In this document: positions 55,391-64,000 of the stretch, one piece after another
Layout of the letters: every line of letters begins with the position of its first letter
How positions within the stretch are numbered: the stretch's first letter is position 1
NCBI RefSeq assembly: GCF_902827225.1
Contig: NZ_LR792632.1
Location: 1,073,030 to 1,137,029 of the forward strand
Length of the DNA stretch: 64,000 nt
Direction: 5' to 3'
From: Methanocaldococcus lauensis
GTDB taxonomy: Archaea; AGJL01; Methanococci; Methanococcales; Methanocaldococcaceae
Translations under genes and position numbers: made by a program
Notes under the pieces: generated by a model
What the model was told of the DNA's origin: nothing
What the model saw: only the letters and a program-made list of their open reading frames with translations
Database searches by the model: none

Positions 55391-56638
55391 TTACAACATT
55401 TTTCTAACTTCTATGGTTTCTTTTGACTCTTCATCTTTAACTATTATATGAGTAGCACATGATGCTCATATGTCATAGGCTCTCATTATCACTTCAGCAT
55501 ACTGATGTGGGTAACCCTCAATTGCCTTTTCAACTATTGGGAAGTTCCAAGTTGATGCCGCTATGATTCTATAGCTCTTTATTTTTCCATCTTTTCCAAC
55601 TTCTGCCATGTGTGTATTTGTTGCTCTTGGAGCTTCATGAACTCCAATTCCAAAACCATCTTTGTATTCAACTTCAGCTCTTGTTTTTCCATATATATTA
55701 ACTTCATCTAAAATTTCTAAGGCTCTATAAACAGCTCCAAGGTTTTCTTGAGCTCTTGCTATGTTGATGTCTAAAGCACTACCTCCTGCTCTAAAGTTTC
55801 CAAATTTAACCAATCTTGCTCTTGGTCCTCCTTCAGCAGGAACCCCCTCATATAATGGAATTTGAACTGTTGTAGTATGTATTGCCTCTTCATCATCATA
55901 GTATCTTTGAGGAGGAATTTCTACGACACTATCCCAGTTTATAGCATATCTATCTCCATATGTAGTGTGGGAAGCAATGTATGGATATTCATGAGCCCCT
56001 AAATCAGGAATTCCTATTTCTTCTAAGTATCTTTCAATTAATTCAGTGTATTTTTCATACAATTCATAGGCATCTTTTTCATACTGTCTTAATGCATAGT
56101 ATAACTTTGACTTAGATCTTTCAGTTATGTTTGTTCTCATACCCCCAATTACAATGTTTGGAGGATGAATCCCTTCTCCACCTACAATATCAACTACTAA
56201 CTGTCCAACTTTTCTCATTCTTTGAATTAATTTTATTAATTCAATTCTTAAATTGGTTTCATCTGGCTTTAAAAAGTCATCAATTGTTAATAAGTGGTGT
56301 AACGGATGAGAATGTAATCTATTTCCAAGTCCTACTAATTCCCTTAACAATAAACCATCATCAGGAACTTCACAGTCTATTGCATTCTCTATAGCTTCAC
56401 AGGATGCAATTCCGTGAGTGGTTTGACAAATTCCACAGATTCTCATAACTGCGATAGGAGCAAATTCTGCAGGTCTGCCCCTTAACATTGTTTCGAATCC
56501 CCTAACAGGAGTTGTATTTAAATAATATGCTTTATTTACTATTCCCTCATCATTAACTTCTAAAATCAGTTTTGCGTGTCCTTCATGTCTCGTTGTAGGA
56601 GATATTTCTATTCTGTTAGCCACAAAATTCACCTCCAT
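55391..56638 (-). CDS. frhA: F420-reducing hydrogenase subunit alpha, selenoprotein
   Basis: FrhA is the Ni-Fe catalytic subunit that splits H2. The 415-residue protein has the N-terminal Ni motif RICGICQTTHG and the C-terminal motif with selenocysteine. Read as a normal gene, the frame stops at TGA (55466-55468) after MRAYDI. Continuing gives Sec391-A-S-C-A-T-H, the D-x-U-x-x-C-x-x-H form of DPCxxCxxH, then 19 residues and TAA (55391-55393), with the SECIS next to it. The short tail after H397 is removed by FrhD. Order frhA-D-G-B is that of the characterised operon. Confidence 0.96.
55466..55468 (-). other. Selenocysteine codon (TGA) of frhA
   Basis: This in-frame TGA stands where the first nickel-binding Cys of the C-terminal DPCxxC motif is expected; the second Cys follows three residues on. 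Archaeal type SECIS at 55357-55390. Confidence 0.95.
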
Positions 56639-56880
56639 AATGATAAACGATAAAAATAAAGATAAGGTTCAACAAATTTACCCATTAATTTTTTCTATAT
56701 AAACTTATATATGCCTATATCTCTTTAAAAATACCAATGTATGCTTTTAGTTTTTTAGATATGTTACAAAATAGTTTTTTTATTATCTTAGGAATAAAAT
56801 ATAATTAAAAAATAATAAAAAGTAATAGAACTAAAATATTAAAAAATAATAAAAAAATAAAAAATAAAATTAAATTGTGG

Positions 56881-57275
56881 GAAACCAAACCGTTTCTCAT
56901 TTCCATAGCATATTTCGTAGTATTTAACAATATATTATACAAACCGATAGCTATGGAAATGGGTTATCCTCAACTCATAGATTCATCGAGAATACCATTC
57001 TCTCTGCCATGGGTTCATTGACTTGGGTAGAACGGAGACAGCCCTCAAATGAAATTTATAAGCATTTATATTAACCTCGAAAGCAGAGCCCTCTCATCGG
57101 TTATATGATAATATTGTCCCACTGATATTTAGAAACTGCTACAATCCCGAATTAGACGGCTTTTAAACCCCGATTGCCAACCAATGACATCTGGAGGCTA
57201 TAAGGTTCTTCGCTACAATTTGTCTCAATTGTTCCATTTGTAGCGGAGAACCAGAATGGAATAAAAGATTATAAT
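56881..57275. mobile_element. Back-to-back TnpB fragments (families B and A)
   Basis: The left part, minus strand, contains NEPMAERMVFSMNL like the family B tail near 38600, but with a frame shift and a stop; its end hairpin arms are 56898-56909 and 56950-56961 (CATTTCCATAGC and its complement). The right part, + strand, matches the insert in the family A scar near 32420-32500 (CCGATTGCCA, GGAGGCT, GGTTCTTCGCTACAA, GAACCAGAA). It has the AGAAACTGCTACAA end at 57131-57144. Confidence 0.6.
57204..57252 (+). repeat. 15-bp hairpin in family A element
   Basis: GGTTCTTCGCTACAA (57204-57218) pairs with TTGTAGCGGAGAACC (57238-57252), with only one T-G wobble. The other copy is at 32420-32456 on the minus strand, a 13-bp stem with the same wobble in the same strand sense, but a different loop. 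Confidence 0.7.
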
Positions 57276-57346
57276 GAATTTTTGCTATTAATTCTTGTTT
57301 TTGATTCAATTTTAAAAATTTAAAAATTTTTGTTTAAAATTTTTTA

Positions 57347-59983
57347 TTACTTTCTAATAACTGCCACTGCCAATACATTTTCAATATCTATTGAATCTAC
57401 TTCCTCACCTTCGCAGAATAAAGCCCTTTTAACATCCTTAATATGTTCCTTTCTAATAACTCCATACTCAGTATTTAATCCCTCATTTATTATCTTATCC
57501 AATGTTTCCTCATCAGCATTTTTAATTAAGTCCATAACATACTTAGCATTCTTTTTAAATTCTGGGCCTATCTTAGATTTATCAGGAATTATTTCAACTA
57601 TTCTATACTCTAAATCTGGCTTACCTTTTATTATTTCAAGGTTTTCAATTTTTAAAGTACCTTTAATGTCATTTGCTGTTTTTATTAATGCATTGTATGT
57701 CTCTTCATCCTCTGTATATATTTCAACATACTTTAATGGAGCATTTAAAGGCATTCCTTTATTGGATTTAAATCTTCTAATAGATATTACAGTATTTTTG
57801 GCTATTTCTCCAATTTTTTCTATACTCTCATTTAAAAATTTCTCATCTACTTCTGGGAATGAAAAGTGTAGATTCTCAATTTTATAAATCTCACCTATAT
57901 AATCTGCAAAGTGTGGAGCAAATGGACAGAGTAATCTTATTAACTTGTCTATTACATAGTAGAGAGTCCATCTTGCCTCCTTTTTATCATCCTCATTATT
58001 ACCATACAATCTATATTTAACCATCTCTATATAATTGTCGCAAAACTCATGCCATACGAACTTGTAAATTTCTACTATTGTATTAAATCTATAATTCTCT
58101 AAATCTCTATTAACTCTATCAATTAACTTCTGTAATTTACTTAAAATCCACAAATCTATTGGATTCTTTACATCTAATGGTTTTTTTAACTCTTCAATAA
58201 TCTCATCATTTATATGCATCTTAGCAAATCTACAAGCATTCCAAAACTTTCTTAAAAATCTATAACCGTAATCAACTTCTTTCCATAAAAATTGGACATC
58301 ATCTCCAATAACGCTATTACTTGCCCACAATCTTAAAGCGTCTGCTCCATACTTTGCAATAATTTCATCTGGCTCTACAACATTACCCCTACTTTTACTC
58401 ATCTTATGTCCATCCTCTCCAAACACCATACCATTTATAACTATCTCATCCCATGGCTTTTTGCCAGTTAAGGCAACAGACTTAACTATTGTATAGAAAG
58501 CCCAAGTTCTAATAATATCATGTCCTTGAGGTCTTAGTTGAACAGGATAATGCTTTCCAAAGAATTCATTATCATCTAACCACTTAGTTATAACCATCGG
58601 AGTTATAGATGAGTCCATCCATGTATCTAAAACGTCAGTTTCTGGAATTAAATCTTTATTACCGCACTTATCACAAACATAGCCTGTTTTAGTTGGGTCT
58701 ATTGGTAAATCCTCTTCTTTAGCAACTACTACATTTCCACATTTCGGACAATACCAAACTGGTATTGGTGTAGCAAAGATTCTTTGCCTACTTATAACCC
58801 AATCCCAATCCATGTCTTCAATCCAATTTAACAGCCTAATTTTCATATGTTCAGGAACCCATTTAATCTCATTAGCAACTTCTTTAACTTTTGGAATTAA
58901 TTTTTTAACATTAACGAACCACTGTTCAGTAACTATAATTTCAATAGGAGTTTTACATCTCCAACAAACTCCAACATTTTGCTTTATTGTCTCTTGCTTA
59001 ATTAAATATCCTTCTTTCTTTAAATCTTCTATAATCAATTTTCTGGCTTCTTCTGTTTTTAATCCTTTATATTTACCAGCAATTTCAGTTAAAGTTCCTT
59101 TCTCATCAATTGCTTTTTTAATTTCTAATTTGTGCCTATTTACCCACAGAACATCTGTTTTATCCCCAAAAGTACATACCATTACCGCCCCTGTACCAAA
59201 CTCTTTTTCAACATCATTATCTGCTAACAGTTTAACCTTATGTCCAAACAGTGGAACTATAAACTCTTTTCCAATTAAATCTTTATATCTCTCATCCTCT
59301 GGATGAACTAATATAGCAACACAGGCAGCCATAAGCTCAGGTCTTGTAGTTGCTATCATTATATACCCATCTCCATCAGCACTGGGGAATTTTATGTAAT
59401 TTAATTTACTCTCCCTTTCAATGTATTCAACTTCAGCAAATGCTATTGCAGTTTGACATCTTGGACACCAATTTACTGGAAACTTACCTCTATAAATTAA
59501 ACCATCTTTATACATTCTAACAAAGGCTGTTTGTGACTTTCTAATATATTCAGGAGTCATAGTTATATACTCCCTATCCCAATCAATTGATATTCCAAGA
59601 GATTTTATCTGTTTTCTCATTTTTTCAATGTTTTCTTCAGTTAATTTTATACATAACTCTCTAAATTTCTGCCTATCAATGTCAGATTTTGTTATTCCAT
59701 ACATCTCTTCAACTTTAACCTCTGTAGGCAATCCATGACAATCCCAACCTTGTGGGAATAAAACATTAAATCCTTTCATTCTTTTAAATCTTGCAATTAT
59801 ATCCATATATGTCCAATTTAGAGCGTGTCCTAAGTGTAATCTACCGGTAGGGTATGGTGGAGGAGTGTCAATAATGTATGGTGGTTTTTTGCTATTTTCA
59901 TCAAATTTGTAAATTTTGCTTTCTTCCCATTTCTTCTGTATTTGTTTTTCAATTTCTATATTGTAATTTTTAGGCATTTCCAT
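57347..59983 (-). CDS. valS: Valyl-tRNA synthetase
   Basis: Charges tRNA(Val). The 878-residue class I enzyme has [17 protein letters not shown] (HIGH motif), [10 protein letters not shown] (KMSKS motif), the CP1 editing domain ([19 protein letters not shown]), and zinc knuckles CPRC, CWRC and CPKCGN...CDKCGN. A coiled-coil tail as in bacterial ValRS is absent, as normal for archaea. ATG with GGTGAATAATT upstream. Transposon scar downstream. Confidence 0.97.
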   Translation of the reverse strand: MEMPKNYNIEIEKQIQKKWEESKIYKFDENSKKPPYIIDTPPPYPTGRLHLGHALNWTYMDIIARFKRMKGFNVLFPQGWDCHGLPTEVKVEEMYGITKSDIDRQKFRELCIKLTEENIEKMRKQIKSLGISIDWDREYITMTPEYIRKSQTAFVRMYKDGLIYRGKFPVNWCPRCQTAIAFAEVEYIERESKLNYIKFPSADGDGYIMIATTRPELMAACVAILVHPEDERYKDLIGKEFIVPLFGHKVKLLADNDVEKEFGTGAVMVCTFGDKTDVLWVNRHKLEIKKAIDEKGTLTEIAGKYKGLKTEEARKLIIEDLKKEGYLIKQETIKQNVGVCWRCKTPIEIIVTEQWFVNVKKLIPKVKEVANEIKWVPEHMKIRLLNWIEDMDWDWVISRQRIFATPIPVWYCPKCGNVVVAKEEDLPIDPTKTGYVCDKCGNKDLIPETDVLDTWMDSSITPMVITKWLDDNEFFGKHYPVQLRPQGHDIIRTWAFYTIVKSVALTGKKPWDEIVINGMVFGEDGHKMSKSRGNVVEPDEIIAKYGADALRLWASNSVIGDDVQFLWKEVDYGYRFLRKFWNACRFAKMHINDEIIEELKKPLDVKNPIDLWILSKLQKLIDRVNRDLENYRFNTIVEIYKFVWHEFCDNYIEMVKYRLYGNNEDDKKEARWTLYYVIDKLIRLLCPFAPHFADYIGEIYKIENLHFSFPEVDEKFLNESIEKIGEIAKNTVISIRRFKSNKGMPLNAPLKYVEIYTEDEETYNALIKTANDIKGTLKIENLEIIKGKPDLEYRIVEIIPDKSKIGPEFKKNAKYVMDLIKNADEETLDKIINEGLNTEYGVIRKEHIKDVKRALFCEGEEVDSIDIENVLAVAVIRK

Positions 59984-60111
59984 AATTATTCACCATTCTT
60001 ACTTTGTTTTGTTAATCTAATTAAATAATAAGGTATTAAAAAATTTACTGTTTTTTATAAATAATTTAGGCATATTAATAAAATAGAAATCTCTCCCTAC
60101 CTTTCTTTAAA

Positions 60112-60123
60112 AGTATGCATACT
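60112..60123. promoter_or_regulatory. 12-nt palindrome between purQ and valS
   Basis: AGTATGCATACT is a perfect palindrome about 130 bases upstream of valS and about 30 bases after the purQ stop. It may be an operator or part of the purQ end; no partner is known. Confidence 0.3.
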
Positions 60124-60151
60124 CTATTTTAAAATAAAAAATGTAAAATAT

Positions 60152-60844
60152 TTAAATCTTTTTAGCGTAATCTATCATTCCTTTGAACATTTTTAATCCA
60201 TCATCTGAGCCTAATATTTTTTCACTGGCTCTTTCAGGATGTGGCATTAGTAGAACACAATTTTGGTTTTCGTTACAAACTCCCGCTATATTGTCAATAG
60301 AGCCATTTGGATTTGCCTTTTCTGTCACTTCACCAGTTTCATCACAGTATTTAAACACTACCATATTATTTTTATACATATAGTCAAGAGTTTTATCGTC
60401 AGCGTAAAATCTACCCTCTGCGTGTGCTATTGGTATCTTTAAAACGTCTCCTTTTTTATAATACTGAGTAAATGGTGTTTTGTTGTTTTCAACCCTTATA
60501 TATACCCATTTGCAGATAAATCTTGCATTTATATTGTTTGTTAATGTTCCTTTTGAAAAACCCGCCTCTAAACCAATTTGAGCTCCATTACATATTCCTA
60601 ATACTGGCTTTCCTTCTTCAACCATCTTTTTTAATCCTTTGATTATTGGAGTTCTTGCACTTATTGCTCCTGCCCTTAAATAATCTCCGTATGAGAAGCC
60701 ACCGGGAATTACCGCCCCTTTATATTCATCTAAGTTATCCTTAGTAAAAAAAACAAGTTCTGGCTCTCCGCCGGCTAATTTTATAGCATGACAAACATCC
60801 AACTCACAATTTGTCCCTAAGAATTTAGTTACTGCAATCTTCAT
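60152..60844 (-). CDS. purQ: Phosphoribosylformylglycinamidine synthase subunit PurQ
   Basis: PurQ is the glutaminase subunit that feeds ammonia to PurL in purine synthesis. The 230-residue class I amidotransferase has PGGFSYGDYLRAGAI, the nucleophile cysteine in PVLGICNGAQIG, IAHAEGRFYADD and the catalytic His-Glu in MPHPERASE. It lies 34 bases downstream of the histone gene, in the same direction. Confidence 0.95.
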   Translation of the reverse strand: MKIAVTKFLGTNCELDVCHAIKLAGGEPELVFFTKDNLDEYKGAVIPGGFSYGDYLRAGAISARTPIIKGLKKMVEEGKPVLGICNGAQIGLEAGFSKGTLTNNINARFICKWVYIRVENNKTPFTQYYKKGDVLKIPIAHAEGRFYADDKTLDYMYKNNMVVFKYCDETGEVTEKANPNGSIDNIAGVCNENQNCVLLMPHPERASEKILGSDDGLKMFKGMIDYAKKI

Positions 60845-60878
60845 ACTCTCTCCCGTTAATTTAGGATTTATTTTTTAT

Positions 60879-61172
60879 TTATTCTAATTCGGAAGTAATT
60901 ACATTTAACATCTCTTTAATTAATATCGGCATCTTGTCAGTTCTTTCACTGAGTTCTATAATCTTTCTCTTCAATCTTTCGTCATCACAATTTCTAATAT
61001 CTTTCGCTTTAATTGTCTTCCTACCATCTTTTTTTGCATTTTGCTCAGCAACTTCTGTAGTTATTTTTATTATTTCCATTAATAAATTGCTTAATTCATC
61101 AACAGCCTCGGAGGATATATTAAAGTCAGTGTATTGCTTCATTATTCTCTTTATTGTAGTTTTTGGTAACAT
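60879..61172 (-). CDS. Archaeal histone with C-terminal extension
   Basis: The first 68 residues are an HMf-like histone fold (MLPKTTIKRIMKQYTDFNISSEAVDELS, AKKDGRKTIKAKDI), then about 28 extra residues (ELSERTDKMPILIKEMLNVITSELE) make a longer protein of 97 residues. A homologue in M. jannaschii with such a tail forms bridging tetramers rather than endless wraps. The ATG at 61172 follows GGAGG; a TTG at 61175 precedes it. It sits between the gfcR-like and purQ genes. Confidence 0.92.
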   Translation of the reverse strand: MLPKTTIKRIMKQYTDFNISSEAVDELSNLLMEIIKITTEVAEQNAKKDGRKTIKAKDIRNCDDERLKRKIIELSERTDKMPILIKEMLNVITSELE

Positions 61173-61198
61173 CAAAATACCTCCTTATTATTTTATAT

Positions 61199-61828
61199 TT
61201 ATTTTATATTTTCTTCTACATTTACTACTCCCACTCTAATTAGTGGAATTAATGGCACTTCCTCAATTTCATCCAATCCACTTTTATCAATTAAAACAAT
61301 TATTAATTTTGGACTACAAATTTCTTTTAACTGTTTTATACATTCTTTTAAAGTGCTTCCACTGGTTACAACATCATCTATAATTACTGCTCTTTTATAA
61401 TTTACAGGAGAAAAGTTGTGAGAAATTGAACCAGATATTTTTTTACCTTCTTCAGATATATGTTTCTTTGGTATATATACAGTTAATTCTTTACCTAACT
61501 CAGTTGCCACCAACGTAGCAATAGGTACTCCACTCGTTGAAATTCCTACAACTGTGTCAAATTCAATATTCCTACTTTTTATTACATCAACGATTATTGA
61601 ACTAATATATTTTAATCTATTTGCCGTACTTCCAATATTTTTCCAATCAATGAATATATCTACATTTTTTAAACTCAGAGATTTTTCCTCATTTTCCAAT
61701 AATTTTTCAGCATTTAAAACCAAATATCTTGCAGTATCCATTGATACATTTAACTCTTCTGCAATTTCACCAATAGTTAAACCATTATTTTTCAGTTCAA
61801 TAACCTTTTTTAATAGTTGTTTGTTCAT
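61199..61828 (-). CDS. HTH-phosphoribosyltransferase regulator (GfcR-like)
   Basis: This 209-residue protein joins an N-terminal helix-turn-helix (LTIGEIAEELNVSMDTARYLV) with a phosphoribosyltransferase-like domain bearing the PRPP loop VIIDDVVTSGST. In haloarchaea the same layout (GfcR) controls sugar metabolism genes; in methanogens its target may be nucleotide genes, as it heads an operon with histone and purQ. The PRPP motif is intact, so ligand sensing is likely. Confidence 0.88.
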   Translation of the reverse strand: MNKQLLKKVIELKNNGLTIGEIAEELNVSMDTARYLVLNAEKLLENEEKSLSLKNVDIFIDWKNIGSTANRLKYISSIIVDVIKSRNIEFDTVVGISTSGVPIATLVATELGKELTVYIPKKHISEEGKKISGSISHNFSPVNYKRAVIIDDVVTSGSTLKECIKQLKEICSPKLIIVLIDKSGLDEIEEVPLIPLIRVGVVNVEENIK

Positions 61829-61896
61829 AAATCTCCCTCATCATTTTTATTTATAATAGTTAGTATTACTTGGTAAGTTTTTATAGTTTAACAGGA

Positions 61897-62121
61897 TTAA
61901 ATTAAGTTATTAGTTTTACCATTGGTAGTTTTTAAAATTCTAATAAAAAATAACGATATTTTAAATAAAATCATAATAAGTAATGTCCCAATAATTAATG
62001 TTTTATATGGAGGTTTTAAATTAAACATTAAGATAAGGAGAATCCCAAATAATATATACCAAATATGCCAATATAATTTATAATTCTGTTTTTTATTACC
62101 CTTTAATTTTAATATATTCAT
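61897..62121 (-). CDS. Small protein with two membrane helices
   Basis: This 74-residue protein has a basic N-terminus (MNILKLKGNKKQNYK), two hydrophobic helices (WYILFGILLILMFNL and TLIIGTLLIMILFKISLFFI) and a polar tail. The ribosome site GAGGTGG stands 5 bases before the ATG, which supports it as a real gene. Function unknown. Confidence 0.65.
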   Translation of the reverse strand: MNILKLKGNKKQNYKLYWHIWYILFGILLILMFNLKPPYKTLIIGTLLIMILFKISLFFIRILKTTNGKTNNLI

Positions 62122-62247
62122 ATTGCCACCTCGGTATCCACCATTAATATTTTTAATTTTTTATTTTTTATAAGTTTTCTTAAATTGTTGAATATCTTAT
62201 TAGTCGTTTATAAAATCGTTTTTTGATAACTGTTCTTTGAAATACAG

Positions 62248-62979
62248 CTATAATACACCCAAATACTTATGCATTTGTATTGTTAGCATAACATTGTCCT
62301 TTAAATATTCCCCACACGCCTCCATAATTTCAAATAATTTTCTCTTAGAAGGAGATTTTATATTTCCATAGGGCGTTACTGGTTGAATACACAAAGTTAT
62401 ATCACCAATATCGCTTAAATCTTTTGCTATTTCTTTTACAGTATTTATATTGGTATTTTCCATAATAACAATTTTAGCATAAACATCAGAATTCAAATTA
62501 TAAAGATTTTTTATAGTCTTTATTTCATTTCTATATAATTTTTTATATTCATCCTCTTTTATATTATTAAAATGTTCTCTCAACTTTATGTCTATTGAGG
62601 CAATATCAAAATAAAAAACTCTGTCTGGAAACATTCCATTACTTTCTAAGAATGTCTTATACCCTTTATCTTTTAAAATTTCAACAATTTCTTTCAATTC
62701 TTTAAAATAAAGTAGTGGCTCTCCACCAGTAAAAGACACTGCAAACAAATCTGGAGTTTTTAACCTATCTATTATATTAACTATATCCTCAATATCCATA
62801 TTTTTTAGTGTCTCAAATTCCCCACTTCCTGGAGCTTTTTCAACTCTATTTAAGTATTTTTTATGATTTTCATCGCAATAAATACATTTTAAAGGACATC
62901 CAGCAAATCTTACAAATATAAATCTTCTTCCAATATACTTTCCTTCTCCCATTATTGAACTAAAAATTTCTCTTATCAT
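62248..62979 (-). CDS. queE: 7-carboxy-7-deazaguanine synthase
   Basis: QueE is a radical SAM enzyme that makes CDG from 6-carboxytetrahydropterin, on the route to archaeosine in tRNA. The 243-residue protein has IMGEGKYIGRRFIFVRFAGCPLKCIYCDENH with the CxxxCxxC cluster motif, a FTGGEPLLY loop and ITLCIQPVTPYGN. ATG after AGATAAGG. Next to smc (37 bases upstream), same strand. Confidence 0.94.
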   Translation of the reverse strand: MIREIFSSIMGEGKYIGRRFIFVRFAGCPLKCIYCDENHKKYLNRVEKAPGSGEFETLKNMDIEDIVNIIDRLKTPDLFAVSFTGGEPLLYFKELKEIVEILKDKGYKTFLESNGMFPDRVFYFDIASIDIKLREHFNNIKEDEYKKLYRNEIKTIKNLYNLNSDVYAKIVIMENTNINTVKEIAKDLSDIGDITLCIQPVTPYGNIKSPSKRKLFEIMEACGEYLKDNVMLTIQMHKYLGVL

Positions 62980-63015
62980 CCTTATCTCTCCAATATTTTT
63001 ATTTATTTTGATTTA

Positions 63016-64000
63016 TTACAATTTTATTCCAACTACCTTACTCAAACCGTTTTTCATATAAACTCCATAAACTACATCTGCTTTACTAACCATCTGTTCC
63101 CTATGGCTTATAACTATAAACTGACTTTTTTTAGAGGCGTTTTTAATCATATCTGCAATTAAAGAGACGTTTTTTACATCTAAGGCGGCATCAATCTCAT
63201 CCAGTATATAAAATGGTGAAGGATTCAATCTTTGAATAGCAAATAAAAATGCTAAGGCAGTTAAACTCTTTTCTCCTCCACTCATGGCATCTAAACTTAA
63301 TAATTTTTTACCCCTTGGTGAGGCATCGATTAAAATACCTCCTTCAAATGGATTTTCTTCATTTTCTAAACTTAATTTCCCTATACCTCCAATTTCTTTA
63401 TAAACTTCCTCAAAATTTTTAGCCACTTTCTTAAATACTTCCATAAATACATCTTTCTTTTTATTTTCAAGTTCTTCCATTAATTGTAAATACTTTTTTT
63501 CATCTCTCTCATATTCTTTCCTTTTTTCTATAAGCTCATTATATCTGTTTAAAATATAGTTATAATCTTCAATAGCTCTCATATTTACTGGCTCTAATTT
63601 TTTTATTTCATTTTCTATTTCTCCTATGTATATTTCAAGCTCTTCAATGCTTTTATTATCTAATTCCTCATTTATATCTGTTTTTTCGCATAGATACAAT
63701 TTTTTCTCTTCTTCTTCCAATTTACTCTCATATTTTGCCTTTTCAACTATAAGCTCATTTATTCTATTTTCAATATCTCTAACTTTATTTATCAAATCTT
63801 TTTTACACTTTTCTAAGTTTTCTATCTCTTTTTCTATATGTTCTCTTTTTTCAGAAAGTGATTTTATATTTTTAGCTATTTCTTCATATCTTTTTTTCTT
63901 TTCTTCTAATATAGATGAGTTTTTTTCAATGCTGTCTTTATACAATTGTATATTTTTCTTTAGCATTTCTTTTTTATTTGTTAGTTCTGAAATTTTGTTA
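63016..64000 (-). CDS. smc: SMC chromosome-segregation ATPase, C-terminal part
   Basis: The C-terminal third of SMC; the frame is open through the right edge of the window (NKISELTNKKEM before the first internal Met). It contains the end of the coiled coil, the signature LDAMSGGEKSLTALAFLFAIQ, Walker B FYILDEIDAALD, and the D-loop/H-loop ending VISHREQM. SMC dimers compact and align chromosomes with ScpA and ScpB. Confidence 0.95.
   Translation of the reverse strand, partial: NKISELTNKKEMLKKNIQLYKDSIEKNSSILEEKKKRYEEIAKNIKSLSEKREHIEKEIENLEKCKKDLINKVRDIENRINELIVEKAKYESKLEEEEKKLYLCEKTDINEELDNKSIEELEIYIGEIENEIKKLEPVNMRAIEDYNYILNRYNELIEKRKEYERDEKKYLQLMEELENKKKDVFMEVFKKVAKNFEEVYKEIGGIGKLSLENEENPFEGGILIDASPRGKKLLSLDAMSGGEKSLTALAFLFAIQRLNPSPFYILDEIDAALDVKNVSLIADMIKNASKKSQFIVISHREQMVSKADVVYGVYMKNGLSKVVGIKL

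Larger units (their letters stand above)
56639..57346. other. Gene-free stretch of about 710 bp
   Basis: 56640-56880 is A/T-rich and holds the frh promoter region (TATA-like ATATAT around 56690-56715). 56881-57110 is a family B TnpB fragment, and 57130-57275 a family A segment. The last 70 bases are the valS 3' flank. No intact gene is seen. Confidence 0.6.

Noticed and set aside
55466-56638. FrhA as a 390-residue protein ending at TGA
   Set aside because: It would lack the C-terminal Ni ligands; the frame continues with the correct motif and a SECIS follows, so the TGA is Sec.

Overview
The window is about 30% GC and reads as chromosome from a hyperthermophilic hydrogenotrophic methanogen of the Methanocaldococcaceae. 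The evidence is F420-reducing hydrogenase, F420-dependent methylene-H4MPT dehydrogenase, a methanofuran ligase, DNA polymerase D, an archaeal histone, Sep-tRNA:Cys-tRNA synthase, and an intein-bearing reverse gyrase, which marks hyperthermophily. Most products closely resemble Methanocaldococcus jannaschii proteins, but gene blocks that I recall as separate in that genome are joined here. I do not assign a species.

Layout. 1-4.2 kb: 5' part of the fumarate reductase flavoprotein, an UPF0201 protein, two unknown genes, a ThpR-like RNA phosphodiesterase and a zinc-ribbon mini-protein. 4.8-11 kb: ZIP transporter, mtd, then srp19, corA, DUF373, an AEC carrier, coaD and ksgA. 11.7-20 kb: SpoIIM-like protein, HMG-CoA reductase, a HisA-like protein, two frameshifted small membrane genes, then the polB-priL-mscS run and an amidohydrolase. 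20.4-25.1 kb: a sulfite island (F420-dependent sulfite reductase divergent from a small sulfite-reductase-like protein plus HTH regulator, with a perfect palindrome between them) and a PAPS-reductase-like gene. 25.2-32 kb: htpX, DUF39-ferredoxin protein, SepCysS, MarC-like protein, an unknown gene, an archaeal ATPase, a GC-rich H/ACA-type guide RNA, truA. 32.7-38 kb: P-type ATPase, DUF1894/DUF1890 pair, FEN-1, a sugar-kinase-like gene. 38.7-45.2 kb: AMMECR1, a RavA/ViaA-like pair, cbiH, deoxyhypusine synthase, mfnD, DUF364. 45.3-53.2 kb: reverse gyrase with intein, taw3, hef. 53.2-56.6 kb: frhADGB; frhA is a selenoprotein gene with an in-frame TGA and a SECIS hairpin directly after its true stop. 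57.3-64 kb: valS, purQ, histone, gfcR-like, a small membrane protein, queE, and the C-terminal part of smc.

The long gene-free stretches (4.2-4.8, 11.1-11.7, 20.0-20.4, 23.6-23.9, 32.0-32.7, 38.0-38.7, 56.6-57.3 kb) hold broken transposon material, mostly TnpB C-termini and ends of the IS200/IS605 type with hairpin arrays. They fall between gene blocks, which suggests that these elements mark rearrangement points. Functionally the window joins H2/F420 redox metabolism (frh, mtd, fsr), tRNA and rRNA modification (truA, taw3, queE, ksgA, H/ACA RNA), replication and repair (polB, priL, fen, hef, reverse gyrase, smc) and tRNA-dependent cysteine synthesis. No CRISPR array, rRNA or tRNA gene was seen.
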